From the NCBI GenBank assembly GCA_033558025.1, contig JAUCEF010000003.1:2816001-2880000 (forward strand): DNA of 64,000 nt, written 5' to 3'. The notes under the pieces are model-generated. The model saw only the letters and a program-made list of their open reading frames with translations. It searched no databases and had not been told where the DNA came from. The stretch is from Phytophthora sp. 'mugwort' (lineage: Eukaryota > Oomycota > Peronosporomycetes > Peronosporales > Peronosporaceae). Both the position numbers and the translations under genes were made by a program. Position 1 is the first letter of the stretch. Each line of letters opens with the position of its first letter. Of this stretch, positions 63,596-64,000 are shown piece after piece.

Positions 63596-64000
63596 TCACG
63601 TAGTCACAGGTAGCACACGAGTTCCAGCCGCAGCTGGAGATATTGGTGGCTGTTGAGCTGTCTTCGACCTTCGTTGACGACCTGGGACCATTCGTCTTAG
63701 CCAAAGCTGTAGCTCTTCCCACTTCGATGCAACACGATCGAAAGCGTCACGAGGGGCTTTGAATTTTGTCACGATTTCGTTTTCGCCAGGAAGAGGTCGA
63801 TACTTCACTGAGTGACGGCCAAGAGTTCGACGCCACCGACTCGAGACACCTCGCCATTTGCTTCCGATAATTAGGCGTGAGCGCAGATCGTCCTTACGAA
63901 TCCAGCGACTTTCGCGTCCGGAGCTTTCCGGCGTCTGCCTCGAGTTCTCCACTTCCATTGTCCCAATGAGTGTGCTCCACCGCACCAGTCGGTGCTCGGC
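63596..64000 (-). CDS. Partial open frame leaving the right edge, unknown function
   Basis: Open from the window edge to a stop at 63596 (134 codons visible; an in-frame GTG at 63985 and ATG at 63960). Basic, Trp- and Arg-rich protein: WIRKDDLRSRLIIGSKWRGV, APRDAFDRVASKWEELQLWL. The regular amphipathic end and absence of stops suggest real coding sequence, but the family is not recognised. Could be the last exon of a host gene or part of a transposon. Confidence 0.35.
   Translation of the reverse strand, partial: AEHRLVRWSTLIGTMEVENSRQTPESSGRESRWIRKDDLRSRLIIGSKWRGVSSRWRRTLGRHSVKYRPLPGENEIVTKFKAPRDAFDRVASKWEELQLWLRRMVPGRQRRSKTAQQPPISPAAAGTRVLPVTT

Noticed and set aside
1..64000. RXLR or CRN effector genes, expected in such repeat-rich oomycete regions
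   Set aside because: No open frame with a signal peptide followed by RXLR/dEER or LFLAK was seen.

Overview
The window looks like gene-sparse, transposon-rich nuclear DNA of an oomycete, most likely Phytophthora or a close relative. This rests on four things seen in the sequence. The one spliced gene has short GT-AG introns of 72-91 nt. The bZIP factor carries the Cys-for-Asn basic region known from oomycetes. The gypsy, MULE, hAT, piggyBac, PIF-like and pogo-like remnants have an oomycete flavour. A dynein heavy chain implies flagellated spores. Species was not determined.

Layout. (1) 1-3651, minus: 5' part of an axonemal dynein heavy chain that runs off the left edge. (2) 3.7-18.6 kb: repeat graveyard with a tRNA-derived SINE-like head, a decayed gypsy pol, an LTR copy, a pogo/DDE_1-like transposase pseudogene and two piggyBac-like pseudogenes. 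(3) 18.7-23.2 kb: gene island with a single-exon bZIP gene (plus) converging on a five-exon RINT1/TIP20-like vesicle-tethering gene (minus; the exons sum to an exact open frame of 903 aa). (4) 23.4-55.6 kb: nested transposons. These are a MULE, a MATE-transporter relic, three relics of MULEs (two with visible Ulp1-like protease modules), a pair of nearly identical LTRs in inverted orientation around a gag fragment, a coiled-coil gag beside another LTR, a roughly 10 kb chromodomain Ty3/gypsy element on the minus strand with two later insertions (a roughly 394 bp nonautonomous element and a PIF/Harbinger element), and a hAT. (5) 55.8-61.4 kb: second gene island with a 1409-aa cyclic-nucleotide-binding, voltage-gated-channel-like protein (plus) converging on a 321-aa protein kinase (minus). 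(6) 61.4-64 kb: short open frames of unclear status, a roughly 300 bp tandem duplication and a partial open frame leaving the right edge.

How the genes relate: the host genes (cilium motor, stress-type bZIP, ER-Golgi tether, channel, kinase) show no shared pathway; they are isolated islands in repeats. Almost all transposon coding regions are broken by stops and frameshifts, so their products are inferred by joining adjacent frames. The best leads for new biology are the channel's non-canonical pore, the SWIM-plus-Ulp1 MULEs, the antisense open frame in the chromovirus, and the LTR inversions.
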